A model generated the notes under the pieces. The model saw nothing but the letters and a program-made list of their open reading frames with translations. It was not told the DNA's origin and ran no database searches. A DNA stretch of 19,089 nucleotides from UBA3775 sp051877895 (GTDB lineage Bacteria; Bacillota; Clostridia; Lachnospirales; Lachnospiraceae). Made by a program: the position numbers and the translations under genes. Below are positions 1-7,339 of the stretch, in pieces (the first letter of the stretch is position 1; the number at the start of each line of letters is the position of its first letter). The stretch lies in the NCBI GenBank assembly GCA_051877895.1, contig JBJEJI010000024.1, forward strand, positions 1 through 19,089, given 5' to 3'.

Positions 1-7
1 TTAAATC

Positions 8-36
8 TAATCCCACCGCCTAAAGGCAGTGGGTTA
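8..36. repeat. Stem-loop near left edge (terminator or IS200/IS605-like end)
   Basis: CCCAC at 12-16 pairs with GTGGG at 29-33, and GCC at 18-20 pairs with GGC at 25-27, with one C/A mismatch and a TAAA tetraloop. TAA/TTA flanks extend the stem around a bulged T. A loose T-rich run (34-50) follows on the plus strand. The hairpin starts 60 nt before the first gene. It could end transcription from an unseen gene on the left. This shape (short GC hairpin, T/A-rich flanks) also resembles the right-end hairpins of IS200/IS605 (tnpB) elements, but no tnpB is in the window, so that reading is inference. Confidence 0.5.
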
Positions 37-67
37 TCTTTAGTTTTTTATATAAATGGAGGTATAC

Positions 68-1591
68 ATGGAACTTGCTTTTTATATTACATTGGTAATT
101 GCTTTTGTTCTTCTGGTAATTCTGGTGGCATTGGCAGTCAAGACCGGCAAAATTACAAATGAGAAAAAGCAGCTGTTTGATGACAACAAAAAACTTTACG
201 CCAAGGTCCATAAAATGGAGGGTATGGTAAAAGAAGCAGTTCAGGCAAAGGAAAACCTGAATACAATACACGAAGAACTTAAAGACCGTTATGAAACAGT
301 AAACAGAATTGCTTACACAGATTCCTTAACGGACCTGCCAAATCGTCAACAGTTCATGGACATTTTAGACGGCGTTATCATAACGTTACGCGACAGTGAA
401 AAAGCTGCCATTTCAGTAATCAAGGTTGCCAGCTACGAAAGAATCACAAATGCAACCGGTCATGTGTCCGGAGATGAACTGATTCTTGATTTTGCACAGC
501 GTCTGAAAGCCAATCTGACCGAAGACGATTTTCTTGCCAGAATCGGTAATGATGAATTTGCAATTATTTCACAGAACTTTACCAGCTCTGTTGAATTTGA
601 AGAGAGACTTGGTCGTCTTTACAGGGTTATTAAATCTCCTTACTCTACAGGTGGCAGAGACATTATTCCTGTGGTATATACTGCTGCTGCAATTGCACCA
701 ACCGACGGTAAAACTGTTCAGCTTCTTACACTGAATGTGCGACTGGCACTTAGCAGAGCCATTTCTGAAGGAGCAGAAAGAGTTTATTTCTATGCTGAAG
801 CCATGGCTGATGAAGCTATGAAGAAAATGGAGCTTTCCGCAGAACTGAATCAGTCTGTTGAAAACGGCAGAATCACTTATCTATGCGGTGCACAGACAGA
901 CTTAAAAACAGGCAGCATTGCTTCTTTTGAAATCCTGCCTGTATGGGACAGTGAAAGATATGGCAGACTGTATCCCCGGGATTATCTGAAATATGCAGAA
1001 GATACACAAATTGCCAAAAAGATTTTTATCTCCCTTTTACGTGAGGCCTGTGCAAAGCAAAAACTTTTTGAGAACTCAGGATACAACAAAACAAGCTTTC
1101 TCGTTCCTTGCTTTGTAGGACAGTTTATTGACGATGACTTTGTAAAAATCGTCTATAACATCCTTGAACAGACAGACGCCACACCTGACAGAATACTTAT
1201 TTCCGTACCGGAAAAGGTGATACTTAAAAATCCACAGGCATCTGTTAACCTGATGCGCAAAATCGAAAAGCTTGGAATCCGATTTGTTCTGGATGATTTC
1301 GGTTCCGGTAGTTCATCTCTTAAAGCACTGATTAAAGCCCCAATTTCTCTTGTACGTCTTTCTCAGGATTTTATTGACGGAGAAAGCCGCGTAGGTGACG
1401 AACAGGTACTTTCCTCTCTTATTGAATTGACACATTCCTGGAAATTAAAACTTATCGTCACCGGAGTAGATTTCAAAGAGCAGGAAACACTTTTGAAAAA
1501 ACTTCATGCGGATTATGCACAAGGAATGCTTTATAATGGCTACATGAATGACGAAGTTGCCATGCAAATTGCCCGCATCACACAAAAATAA
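68..1591 (+). CDS. Membrane-anchored GGDEF-EAL protein, both domains degenerate
   Basis: A 507-residue protein with one N-terminal membrane helix (residues 4-24), a short coiled coil (about 35-78), a GGDEF domain (about 80-245) and an EAL domain (about 255-500). The GGDEF signature is GNDEF (160-164), so the second glycine is lost. In the EAL domain the EAL triplet is EIL (288-290), the metal-binding Asn of the VNLS block is replaced (VPCF, 346-349), the EVTE block reads SVPE, the KID lysine is Arg (430), and EGVE reads TGVD (465-468). DDFG (409-412) and the late Gln (485) survive. Known EAL chemistry needs the lost residues, so it is probably enzymatically silent and may act as a c-di-GMP binding or scaffold protein at the membrane. 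I chose the ATG at 68 because GGAGG at 58-62 sits 5 nt before it. The in-frame ATG at 56 overlaps that ribosome binding site. Confidence 0.9.
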   Translation: MELAFYITLVIAFVLLVILVALAVKTGKITNEKKQLFDDNKKLYAKVHKMEGMVKEAVQAKENLNTIHEELKDRYETVNRIAYTDSLTDLPNRQQFMDILDGVIITLRDSEKAAISVIKVASYERITNATGHVSGDELILDFAQRLKANLTEDDFLARIGNDEFAIISQNFTSSVEFEERLGRLYRVIKSPYSTGGRDIIPVVYTAAAIAPTDGKTVQLLTLNVRLALSRAISEGAERVYFYAEAMADEAMKKMELSAELNQSVENGRITYLCGAQTDLKTGSIASFEILPVWDSERYGRLYPRDYLKYAEDTQIAKKIFISLLREACAKQKLFENSGYNKTSFLVPCFVGQFIDDDFVKIVYNILEQTDATPDRILISVPEKVILKNPQASVNLMRKIEKLGIRFVLDDFGSGSSSLKALIKAPISLVRLSQDFIDGESRVGDEQVLSSLIELTHSWKLKLIVTGVDFKEQETLLKKLHADYAQGMLYNGYMNDEVAMQIARITQK

Positions 1592-1651
1592 CCGCCCGTT
1601 TTTTTACAATACTAACAATCGGTGCAAATGAAGATTCTACATTTTTGTCAA

Positions 1652-1680
1652 TTGAAAAACACAAATCTTTACACTACAAT
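1652..1680 (+). promoter_or_regulatory. Candidate sigma-A promoter upstream of the DUF5688 gene
   Basis: TTGAAA (1652-1657), a 17-bp spacer and TACAAT (1675-1680) match sigma-A boxes well. Transcription would start near 1687, inside the inverted repeat at 1681-1707, leaving a leader of about 230 nt before the gene at 1915. Confidence 0.45.
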
Positions 1681-1712
1681 AAAGTTACCTGCTCGTCAGG
1701 TAACTTTTTTCT
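1681..1712 (+). terminator. Intrinsic terminator or operator: perfect 11-bp inverted repeat
   Basis: AAAGTTACCTG (1681-1691) and CAGGTAACTTT (1697-1707) are exact reverse complements around a 5-nt loop and run into a T stretch. This fits a Rho-independent terminator for the GGDEF-EAL gene, 90 nt after its stop. It also lies exactly at the predicted start site of the promoter at 1652-1680, so an operator role is possible. AAAGTCACCT at 1721-1730 can pair with 1698-1707 as an alternative stem. Confidence 0.65.
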
Positions 1713-1914
1713 TTATCAGCAAAGTCACCTTTCCTCTAAAGAAAAAATCCTTATCTATTGAAATCCTTATGGATTTCTCTTTAACCGGCCGGAGCTCCCT
1801 GACCGGAATCTTTTATCTGTTTTTCTAAGGAATTTCCATAGTAAAAAACAAATTCTTTATTTAAAGGCAGACTGCACTTTTTTGCACAATTCTGCATCAG
1901 AACGGAGGAAAATC

Positions 1915-2829
1915 ATGAATTACAAAGAATTCACCAAAAAACTGGAAGCTTCTTTAAAAGCTCTTCCCGGCATCCCACAAAACATTACTTTTACAAGTAC
2001 AACAAGAAACAACGGCGTCGTCACAAGAAGTGTATGCATTCGTGATGTTAATTCTGTCATAGCACCAAGTATAGGACTTGACTACTTTTATGGGGAACAT
2101 GAAAAAGGACGCAGCATTGATGAAATAGCCGAAAAAATTGCCGAAATTTATTTTACCAGACCTGATTTCGACAATGATAAACTAAAGATAACATGGGAAA
2201 ATGTGCACTCAAATATTGTATATCATCTGGTTAACTACGATTCAAACAATACAATTATGCAAAAAACTCCTCATATAAAGATTTTAGATCTTGCCTTAAT
2301 ATTTAAAATCAATACAGATTATCTGGGTATTGATGGTTATATTACAATCAATGAGAATATTATGTCCATGTTAAATGTGGACATAAGTACCCTTATGAAA
2401 GAAGCCATTAGAAACACTCCCCGTCTTTCTCCACTAAAATTCTGCCCTTTGGACGAAGAAATTATTTCGGATGGATTTCCGGATGATTTTACAGAGGACC
2501 AGGCAGAACGCATTCCATTGTGGCTTTGTACAAATAAAGAAAAGCTGTATGGTGCTTCTGCAATTTTTTACAATGAGGCCACACTACAGATTGAAGAAAG
2601 ATTTTTAAATGATTGTTATGTTATTCCTTCATCTGTTCATGAATTTCTGATATTGAAGAAATCAGTGGGTGCCGATATCGAATATCTGGAGGAAACAGTG
2701 AGACAGATAAACAACAGTCCTTATGTGTCGGAAACTGATTATCTCTCAAATACAATTTATTCTTACAACGAATTATCGGAAGCATATAAAACCGCTCTTG
2801 ACAATTACAATAAAAATACCGATTCTTAA
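1915..2829 (+). CDS. DUF5688 family protein
   Basis: A 304-residue soluble protein without signal peptide or membrane helix. It matches my memory of the DUF5688 family of Lachnospiraceae: an N-terminal region with an NNG-containing strand (about residue 30) and the motif around APSIGLDYFYGEHEKG followed by IDEIAEKIAEIY (about residues 48-80), which is the family's best-conserved stretch. The biochemical role of this family is unknown. Genomes of this group often carry several copies. I start it at ATG 1915, because GGAGG at 1904-1908 lies 6 nt upstream; an in-frame ATG at 1882 has no ribosome binding site. It converges with the lipoprotein gene, whose stop lies 15 nt away. Confidence 0.85.
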   Translation: MNYKEFTKKLEASLKALPGIPQNITFTSTTRNNGVVTRSVCIRDVNSVIAPSIGLDYFYGEHEKGRSIDEIAEKIAEIYFTRPDFDNDKLKITWENVHSNIVYHLVNYDSNNTIMQKTPHIKILDLALIFKINTDYLGIDGYITINENIMSMLNVDISTLMKEAIRNTPRLSPLKFCPLDEEIISDGFPDDFTEDQAERIPLWLCTNKEKLYGASAIFYNEATLQIEERFLNDCYVIPSSVHEFLILKKSVGADIEYLEETVRQINNSPYVSETDYLSNTIYSYNELSEAYKTALDNYNKNTDS

Positions 2830-2858
2830 TGTTTATTAAAAACATCAGGAACCGGTAT
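2807..2858 (-). terminator. Terminator hairpin spanning both convergent stop codons
   Basis: Positions 2816-2834 pair with 2840-2858 around an ATTAA loop. The stem has 19 positions, with two mismatches (2822/2852 and 2828/2846) and one G-U. On the minus strand it runs into TTTTTATTGT, a typical intrinsic terminator for the lipoprotein gene. It includes the stop codons of both flanking genes, and its T-run lies inside the 3' end of the DUF5688 coding sequence. The plus strand has no good T-run. Confidence 0.7.
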
Positions 2859-3486
2859 CTAATGAATCCAAATATTCTTTCAGTGCTTCATCTGAATCTA
2901 TTACAGACATAAACTCTCTGTTAATAGAAGTCACCAGCTGTTTTACGCCCTCTGAATCAGTTAACTTAACTAATTCATTATACTCACTTGAAGGAATCTT
3001 TCCATTATAAATGTAGTAGGCACCGTTATCATAGGAAATAAACAATTCATCTAAAGATGGGACCGGGGTTTCAAATCCATCAATTTTTATCTCATAATAA
3101 ACATAAGCAATAGTGTCTACTACTCCGGTTCCTTCTAATGTATAAACCCTTTTCACATCAACATCGGTAATATTTCCATATTTACTGAAATGACTTTCAC
3201 TGATTCGGTCAGGATTAGTCACAAGCGACATTATTGCCGTTGTATCCCCACTCTCCATTGCTGTGTAATAAGACGCCATAAGCAGGATGATTCCTTCCTG
3301 TCCGCAGACATCAAGGCTTGTAGTAATCTGTCCCGATGTTCCCGGAGCAGGAGCATTTGTGGGTGTCACATATATCTTCCGGGCAGTACTATCAGTAGCC
3401 TTGTCAATTTTTACTTCGCCGTAATTACATGCACATAAAGAAATGCATGATATAAAAACAGCAATTAAAAAGGATTTCTTTGACAT
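2845..3486 (-). CDS. Small lipoprotein, NTF2-like/SnoaL-type domain suspected
   Basis: A 213-residue protein with a lipoprotein signal: KK at 3-4, a hydrophobic core 6-17 and the lipobox LCAC with Cys20 as the likely lipidated residue. A Thr/Pro-rich linker (about 35-55) leads to a globular domain (about 60-205). The pattern of a helix with ASYYTAMESGD, a following LV..P segment and later YVYYEIKIDG strands resembles small extracytoplasmic domains common in Lachnospiraceae lipoproteins, probably NTF2-like; this fold call is inference. GGAGG lies 5 nt before the ATG. It is the last gene of a minus-strand run, 42 nt after tRNA-Arg, and ends at the shared hairpin near 2845. No catalytic motif is visible and the function is unknown. 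Confidence 0.8.
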   Translation of the reverse strand: MSKKSFLIAVFISCISLCACNYGEVKIDKATDSTARKIYVTPTNAPAPGTSGQITTSLDVCGQEGIILLMASYYTAMESGDTTAIMSLVTNPDRISESHFSKYGNITDVDVKRVYTLEGTGVVDTIAYVYYEIKIDGFETPVPSLDELFISYDNGAYYIYNGKIPSSEYNELVKLTDSEGVKQLVTSINREFMSVIDSDEALKEYLDSLDTGS

Positions 3487-3528
3487 ACTACCTCCGTTCC
3501 GAGACTGTTTATTTGTGTCCCGGCAAGA

Positions 3529-3601
3529 CGCACCTGAAGGGATTCGAACCCCCGACCTTTGGCTTCGGAAGCCACTGCTCTATCCACTGAGCTACAGATG
3601 C
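3529..3601 (-). tRNA. tRNA-Arg (anticodon CCG)
   Basis: The minus strand folds into a full 73-nt cloverleaf. The 7-bp acceptor stem pairs GCATCTG with CAGGTGC (one G-U). The D-arm is GCTC/GAGC, the anticodon loop TTCCGAA gives CCG at 34-36, the variable loop is AGGTC, and the T-arm is GGGGG-TTCGAAT-CCCTT with two G-U pairs. The 27-43 pair is a G-A mismatch. The discriminator is G and CCA is not encoded. It reads Arg CGG codons. The 5' end is only 6 nt after the stop codon of the DUF4317 gene, and no terminator separates it from the lipoprotein gene downstream. Confidence 0.96.
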
Positions 3602-3606
3602 ACTTT

Positions 3607-3636
3607 ATTAAATATCAGTCTCTGAAGACAAATCAA
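3607..3636 (-). promoter_or_regulatory. Candidate promoter of tRNA-Arg inside the DUF4317 gene end
   Basis: On the minus strand, TTGATT (3631-3636), an 18-bp spacer and TTTAAT (3607-3612) precede the tRNA. The -10 box overlaps the TAA stop of the DUF4317 gene. A start 6-7 nt downstream would fall at 3600-3601, the mature 5' end of the tRNA. Confidence 0.5.
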
Positions 3637-4762
3637 TTTTTCCGCTTCTGACCGGTATTCCATTCACTTCCACACTATCATCCAGTGTAATTACAATACA
3701 GCGTCTTCCATCTATCACTCTTGTTTCAAGCAAATCCGCATTTTCCGGGCTGACCTTGATTTCTACGCTTGCAGTTTTCACTTTCATGGATCTTGTATCA
3801 ACAATATTGGTGGCTTGCAAAGTTGCTTTCGGACCGATAGCTTCATCAAAGTTTTTCTCAAATGCTCTGCATTTTTCTTCCGTTACGCCACTATTTTCAA
3901 GAACCTTGACAACTTCAGTTTTGTCAAGAATCACCGGTACCGGATCGTCTTTGTTTTCTTCTACTATTTCACTAACCTTTTCATGAATGGTTCTGACCAG
4001 GTCAAATTCACATTCATCTCCAAGACTTTCAGTGATAAGTGACCGGAAACTTTCCTTCTGGCTTCCGGCTGTCAGCGGACGGGTACACCCCAAAACCTCA
4101 TCTACAAACCCCTGATTTATTTTTTCCGCATTTTTTGTATAATATAACAACGCATGAATATCTGAACTTCGGTCATTAAAAGCAGGAAAAAGAAATGCAT
4201 TGGCCGGAAAATCCACTATCCAGTCTCTTTCTCTTGCGGAAAAATGTCCTGTTACCGCATCATAGGAAAGCGCCGCCTTGTCCAATTCAACAGGGCAGAT
4301 GCAACAAAGCATGTATTGATATACTTCATCAGACGCATCTTCAAGGTCCATTCCATCGCCGGTTACCCCCGGAATGTCATATACTGCATGAACCAGCAGA
4401 ATCAGGTAATTTCCTGTATATTCATAGTTTTCGATAACTTTTTGATAGAACTGTGAAACAAGTTCATGATCCTTTAATTCGGAATCGCGAAGCTTAAGTA
4501 AAAAAGCCTGAGTCCCGTCTCCAAACTCACTGTCCAACGGAAACTCCATATTAATGAGATTTTTTCCAAGTGTTCCGGAAAGTGACTTGGCAAATATTTC
4601 AAAATATTTAAAGGTTTCTTCCTCAGGAAGACTTAAAAAATTATTATCAAGTTCAGCAATTATTTCTTTTTCAGCTCCAACATAACAGCCTGTAACTCTT
4701 GTAATGGAACTGTTAGTATGAGTAAACTGTTTTCTTATTTCTGAAATTTCCTTTTTGATCAT
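3608..4762 (-). CDS. DUF4317 domain-containing protein
   Basis: A 384-residue soluble protein. The N-terminus IKKEISEIRKQFT followed by SSITRVTGCYVGAEKE is the hallmark start of the DUF4317 family, found in Clostridia and of unknown function. Length and full-length similarity of pattern fit the family. No signal peptide, membrane segment or known catalytic motif is seen. I prefer ATG 4762 because family members begin there. A GTG at 4771 is possible but lies only 3 nt from GGGAG, whereas ATG 4762 is 12 nt away, a rather long spacing. It follows the SseB-like gene by 56 nt with no terminator, so the two probably share a transcript. Its 3' end seems to hold the tRNA-Arg promoter. Confidence 0.9.
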   Translation of the reverse strand: MIKKEISEIRKQFTHTNSSITRVTGCYVGAEKEIIAELDNNFLSLPEEETFKYFEIFAKSLSGTLGKNLINMEFPLDSEFGDGTQAFLLKLRDSELKDHELVSQFYQKVIENYEYTGNYLILLVHAVYDIPGVTGDGMDLEDASDEVYQYMLCCICPVELDKAALSYDAVTGHFSARERDWIVDFPANAFLFPAFNDRSSDIHALLYYTKNAEKINQGFVDEVLGCTRPLTAGSQKESFRSLITESLGDECEFDLVRTIHEKVSEIVEENKDDPVPVILDKTEVVKVLENSGVTEEKCRAFEKNFDEAIGPKATLQATNIVDTRSMKVKTASVEIKVSPENADLLETRVIDGRRCIVITLDDSVEVNGIPVRSGKIDLSSETDI

Positions 4763-4818
4763 TCGGTACACAAACTCCCAACTTATTTCCGGTTATTTTT
4801 TGGGGCAGAAAGGGGCAA

Positions 4819-5322
4819 TTATTCTGTCTCTCCTTCATCTTCCGGCAATGCCTCTCCGTTCAATCCTGCAAGCATCTCATCCAAAGTAAGTTTTACAGGA
4901 TGAGTGTACAAATCCAAAACGATATCAAAAGCATCCGGCATGTTATCTGCCATTTCAGCTGCTTTAACTGCAGGAAGACGTAAAAAAGTAATACCATCAT
5001 GTTTCTGTGAACTATATTCTGCCTCACGGGAAAACCATGGCATGATTTTATCTCCGTTGTTATTTGCCAGGAGCTGAGGAGCCAGTCTCATGTTTTGAAA
5101 TTTAGGCATTGGACGTTTATTTTTAACAGCTTCTGCCACCTTCATCTGATCCTCTTTGCTGAGTACAATCTTTGTAGGGATATATACAGAGCTCTCTTTT
5201 AATGCATTAAACATACTTTCCATATTTTTATCAGACGGTGTGGTCTTCTGCCGCTCAATCATACATGAAAGCATGGTTTCTTTTTCTATTTCTGCTTCAG
5301 GCAACTTTTTATTTTCTGCCAT
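4819..5322 (-). CDS. SseB-like protein (SseB N-terminal-type domain)
   Basis: A 167-residue soluble protein. Residues about 15-150 show the pattern of the SseB N-terminal domain: a helix that ends in a strand around VYIPTKIVL, a block with DKIMPWFSREAEY (the family's characteristic 'value, then W/FTS' segment) and a final strand with DIVLDLYTHPVKL. In enterobacteria SseB was described in the context of serine sensitivity, but in Firmicutes the role is unknown. The tail is very acidic. ATG 5322 is chosen because GGAGG ends 5 nt upstream; the in-frame ATG at 5334 overlaps that site. It sits 33 nt after the phosphodiesterase gene and 56 nt before the DUF4317 gene. Confidence 0.8.
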   Translation of the reverse strand: MAENKKLPEAEIEKETMLSCMIERQKTTPSDKNMESMFNALKESSVYIPTKIVLSKEDQMKVAEAVKNKRPMPKFQNMRLAPQLLANNNGDKIMPWFSREAEYSSQKHDGITFLRLPAVKAAEMADNMPDAFDIVLDLYTHPVKLTLDEMLAGLNGEALPEDEGETE

Positions 5323-5355
5323 TTTTACCTCCATTCCGATACGGGCGATATGGTA

Positions 5356-7068
5356 CTATACCGCAAATTTTTTTTCGTAATGACCAAGTTTCAACCGTTC
5401 GGTAACAACTTCTTTACTAAGTGGTTTGTCGAAAAAATAACCCTGCACATTAGGACATCCGACCTTTAACATTAAATCAATCTGTGATTCGGTTTCTACA
5501 CCCTCGGTAATGACTTCCATGTCATAAGCCTTTGCAAGAATTACAATGCTTTTTACCATGAGTTCATCCTTTTCCGAAAAATCTTCCATGTTAATAAAAG
5601 AACGGTCAATTTTTAGTACATCGGCGTTCAATGTTTTCAGAAGATTCAGTGAGGAATATCCTGTTCCAAAATCGTCTATTGATACTTTTATTCCATGTTG
5701 CTTCATTCTGGCAATAAAATCTGCAAGACTCCTAAACTCTTCATTGTCTATAGTCTCAGTAACTTCAATTTCAACATGGTTGTAATCAACGTGATACTCG
5801 TCCAGTATAGCGGCAATTTCATCAGCTATATTTTCATTCTGAAGATTTCTTCTGGAAAGATTAACTGAAATACGCGGAATTTCAAGTTCCATACTTTCCC
5901 AGCGCTTTATATCCCTGCATACCTGTCTCAACATGTAACGGTCAAGATCCACTATGTAACGACTATTCTCCAGCACATCCAGGAACTGTCCCGGGCTGAC
6001 AATCTTATTGCCCACTTTCCAGCGAACCAGTGCCTCCATGCCGATAATTTTCTGTGTTATGAGATTTACTTTAGGCTGATAATAGGCAATAAACTCGTGG
6101 TTATCAATAGCAGACACAAACTTTGCCAGAACCTGATTAACATGATGCTGTTTTTCTCCAATCTCCTCATTGTAGTGCATTACCGGAGTGAACGGAGTAT
6201 GCTTGGCGATGGTCATTGTATTGATTGCATTTTCCACTGCAGTCTGAATGGACATTCTGGTTTCTATTACACACACGCCTACATAACAACTAAGTTCGAA
6301 ATGAACCCTCATGTTTCCGGATTTGATTTCAACGGGAACGCTCTTTACATTCTCCAGGAATTCATCCAGATGTTCTTTTTTTATAAGGATGTGGAAAGAG
6401 TCCCCACCAGCTCTTGTAACAAACTCATCAGGCTTTATAAAAGACATAAGCTTATGGGCATATCTTACAAGAACCGAGGTTCCGACATTAAACGGAACGG
6501 TCTGATTTACATATTTGAAGTTACATATGTTAAGAGCCAGCACACAATAGTCAGCTATTGAACCATCATTAAACAGTTTTTCCCCGAAATCAAAGAATGC
6601 CTTGGTGTTCGGCATGCCTGTGACAACATCTCTGTGAAGGGCATCCGTAAGGCTGGTTCCTATTTTTGCCCGGCTGACATATAAATAAACCAGTTCACAC
6701 AGACATTTTGCCCGAACAAGCTGCACATCGGTAGGACGGTATGTTGTAAAACACACACTGCACTGAATTATTTCTCCCGCCGGAGTAGTGTACTGACGCA
6801 TTATATTATCAAACTCAGGACCTTCAGTCTCAAAGATTGTAAAATGCGTATTGATGTCTGTCAGAATCATTTCATTGTGCGGAGTTGTAATATCACACTG
6901 AAGTCTCTTTACGTGAATATCTTCACATACGTTTTTAAAGCCCTTGTTCATTTTATCGACAAGTTTGCCCATATCATAGGATTCTGTCATATCATCAAAC
7001 AGCGCTAATATCTGACTATATTGATTATACAATTCGTCCATTACCAAATTGTCATTGTTTTCGTTCAT
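5356..7068 (-). CDS. c-di-GMP phosphodiesterase: degenerate GGDEF plus intact EAL
   Basis: A 570-residue protein with no membrane helix. An N-terminal sensory-type region (1-140, Cys-rich around 103-124) is followed by a GGDEF domain (about 140-300) and an EAL domain (about 305-560). The GGDEF signature is GGDSF (221-225), so cyclase activity is unlikely. The EAL signature is complete: EAL (345-347), VNLS (402-405), EVTE (435-438), DDFGTG (465-470), KID (486-488), EGVE (522-525) and QGY (542-544). It should hydrolyse c-di-GMP to pGpG; the GGDEF part may bind GTP as an activator, as known for similar proteins. The ATG at 7068 follows AAGGCGG. It heads a minus-strand run of five genes including a tRNA. 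Confidence 0.93.
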   Translation of the reverse strand: MNENNDNLVMDELYNQYSQILALFDDMTESYDMGKLVDKMNKGFKNVCEDIHVKRLQCDITTPHNEMILTDINTHFTIFETEGPEFDNIMRQYTTPAGEIIQCSVCFTTYRPTDVQLVRAKCLCELVYLYVSRAKIGTSLTDALHRDVVTGMPNTKAFFDFGEKLFNDGSIADYCVLALNICNFKYVNQTVPFNVGTSVLVRYAHKLMSFIKPDEFVTRAGGDSFHILIKKEHLDEFLENVKSVPVEIKSGNMRVHFELSCYVGVCVIETRMSIQTAVENAINTMTIAKHTPFTPVMHYNEEIGEKQHHVNQVLAKFVSAIDNHEFIAYYQPKVNLITQKIIGMEALVRWKVGNKIVSPGQFLDVLENSRYIVDLDRYMLRQVCRDIKRWESMELEIPRISVNLSRRNLQNENIADEIAAILDEYHVDYNHVEIEVTETIDNEEFRSLADFIARMKQHGIKVSIDDFGTGYSSLNLLKTLNADVLKIDRSFINMEDFSEKDELMVKSIVILAKAYDMEVITEGVETESQIDLMLKVGCPNVQGYFFDKPLSKEVVTERLKLGHYEKKFAV

Positions 7069-7074
7069 ATACTA

Positions 7075-7102
7075 AACCGCCTTTCACCGACACCGGCCGG
7101 TT
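7075..7102 (-). promoter_or_regulatory. Leader hairpin covering the ribosome binding site
   Basis: On the minus strand AACCGGCC (7102-7095) can pair with GGCGGTT (7081-7075), leaving one G bulged. The paired part includes the GGCGG of the ribosome binding site of the phosphodiesterase gene, so the stem could limit translation. Confidence 0.3.
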
Positions 7103-7118
7103 TTCCCACATCAAATCC

Positions 7119-7146
7119 ATTATAGTATATCACAGAAGCAAAAGAA
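7119..7146 (-). promoter_or_regulatory. Candidate promoter for the phosphodiesterase gene
   Basis: A consensus TATAAT lies at 7119-7124 on the minus strand, 50 nt before the start codon. The -35 region is weak (TTCTTT at 7141-7146, 16-bp spacer). Confidence 0.5.
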
Positions 7147-7209
7147 TTTAAAGATATTTCATAAATGAATTATTTTTTACTTGTAATGTCGTATTTTATG
7201 ATGTAGAAT

Positions 7210-7238
7210 TTCAACTGTTGGTTACAATACCCTATAAA
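7210..7238 (+). promoter_or_regulatory. Possible prfC promoter
   Basis: TTCAAC (7210-7215), a 17-bp spacer and TATAAA (7233-7238). The -10 box is good and the -35 poor. The leader to the start codon would be about 95 nt. Confidence 0.3.
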
Positions 7239-7339
7239 ATGATTTTTTACCAATTAACCATCCCTTTAGCATAGCTGTAAAAATAAATAAGACAGTTGCT
7301 ATTATTTTGTATTAGCGAAAATATACCAGGAGGACTTTC

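Larger units (their letters stand above)
1592..1914. other. Intergenic region with repeats, no gene
   Basis: No convincing gene is seen here; the only plus-strand open frame has no ribosome binding site and low-complexity content. The region holds the promoter-like boxes and inverted repeat listed separately, two copies of AAATCCTTAT (1745-1754 and 1761-1770), and a short hairpin GAAATCC/GGATTTC (1760-1777). Confidence 0.6.

Noticed and set aside
1622..1828. 68-codon plus-strand frame after the first gene
   Set aside because: It runs through the terminator hairpin, has no ribosome binding site and has non-protein-like composition.
6097..6561. 154-codon plus-strand frame opposite the phosphodiesterase
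   Set aside because: The minus strand encodes a complete EAL protein here; this is its shadow.
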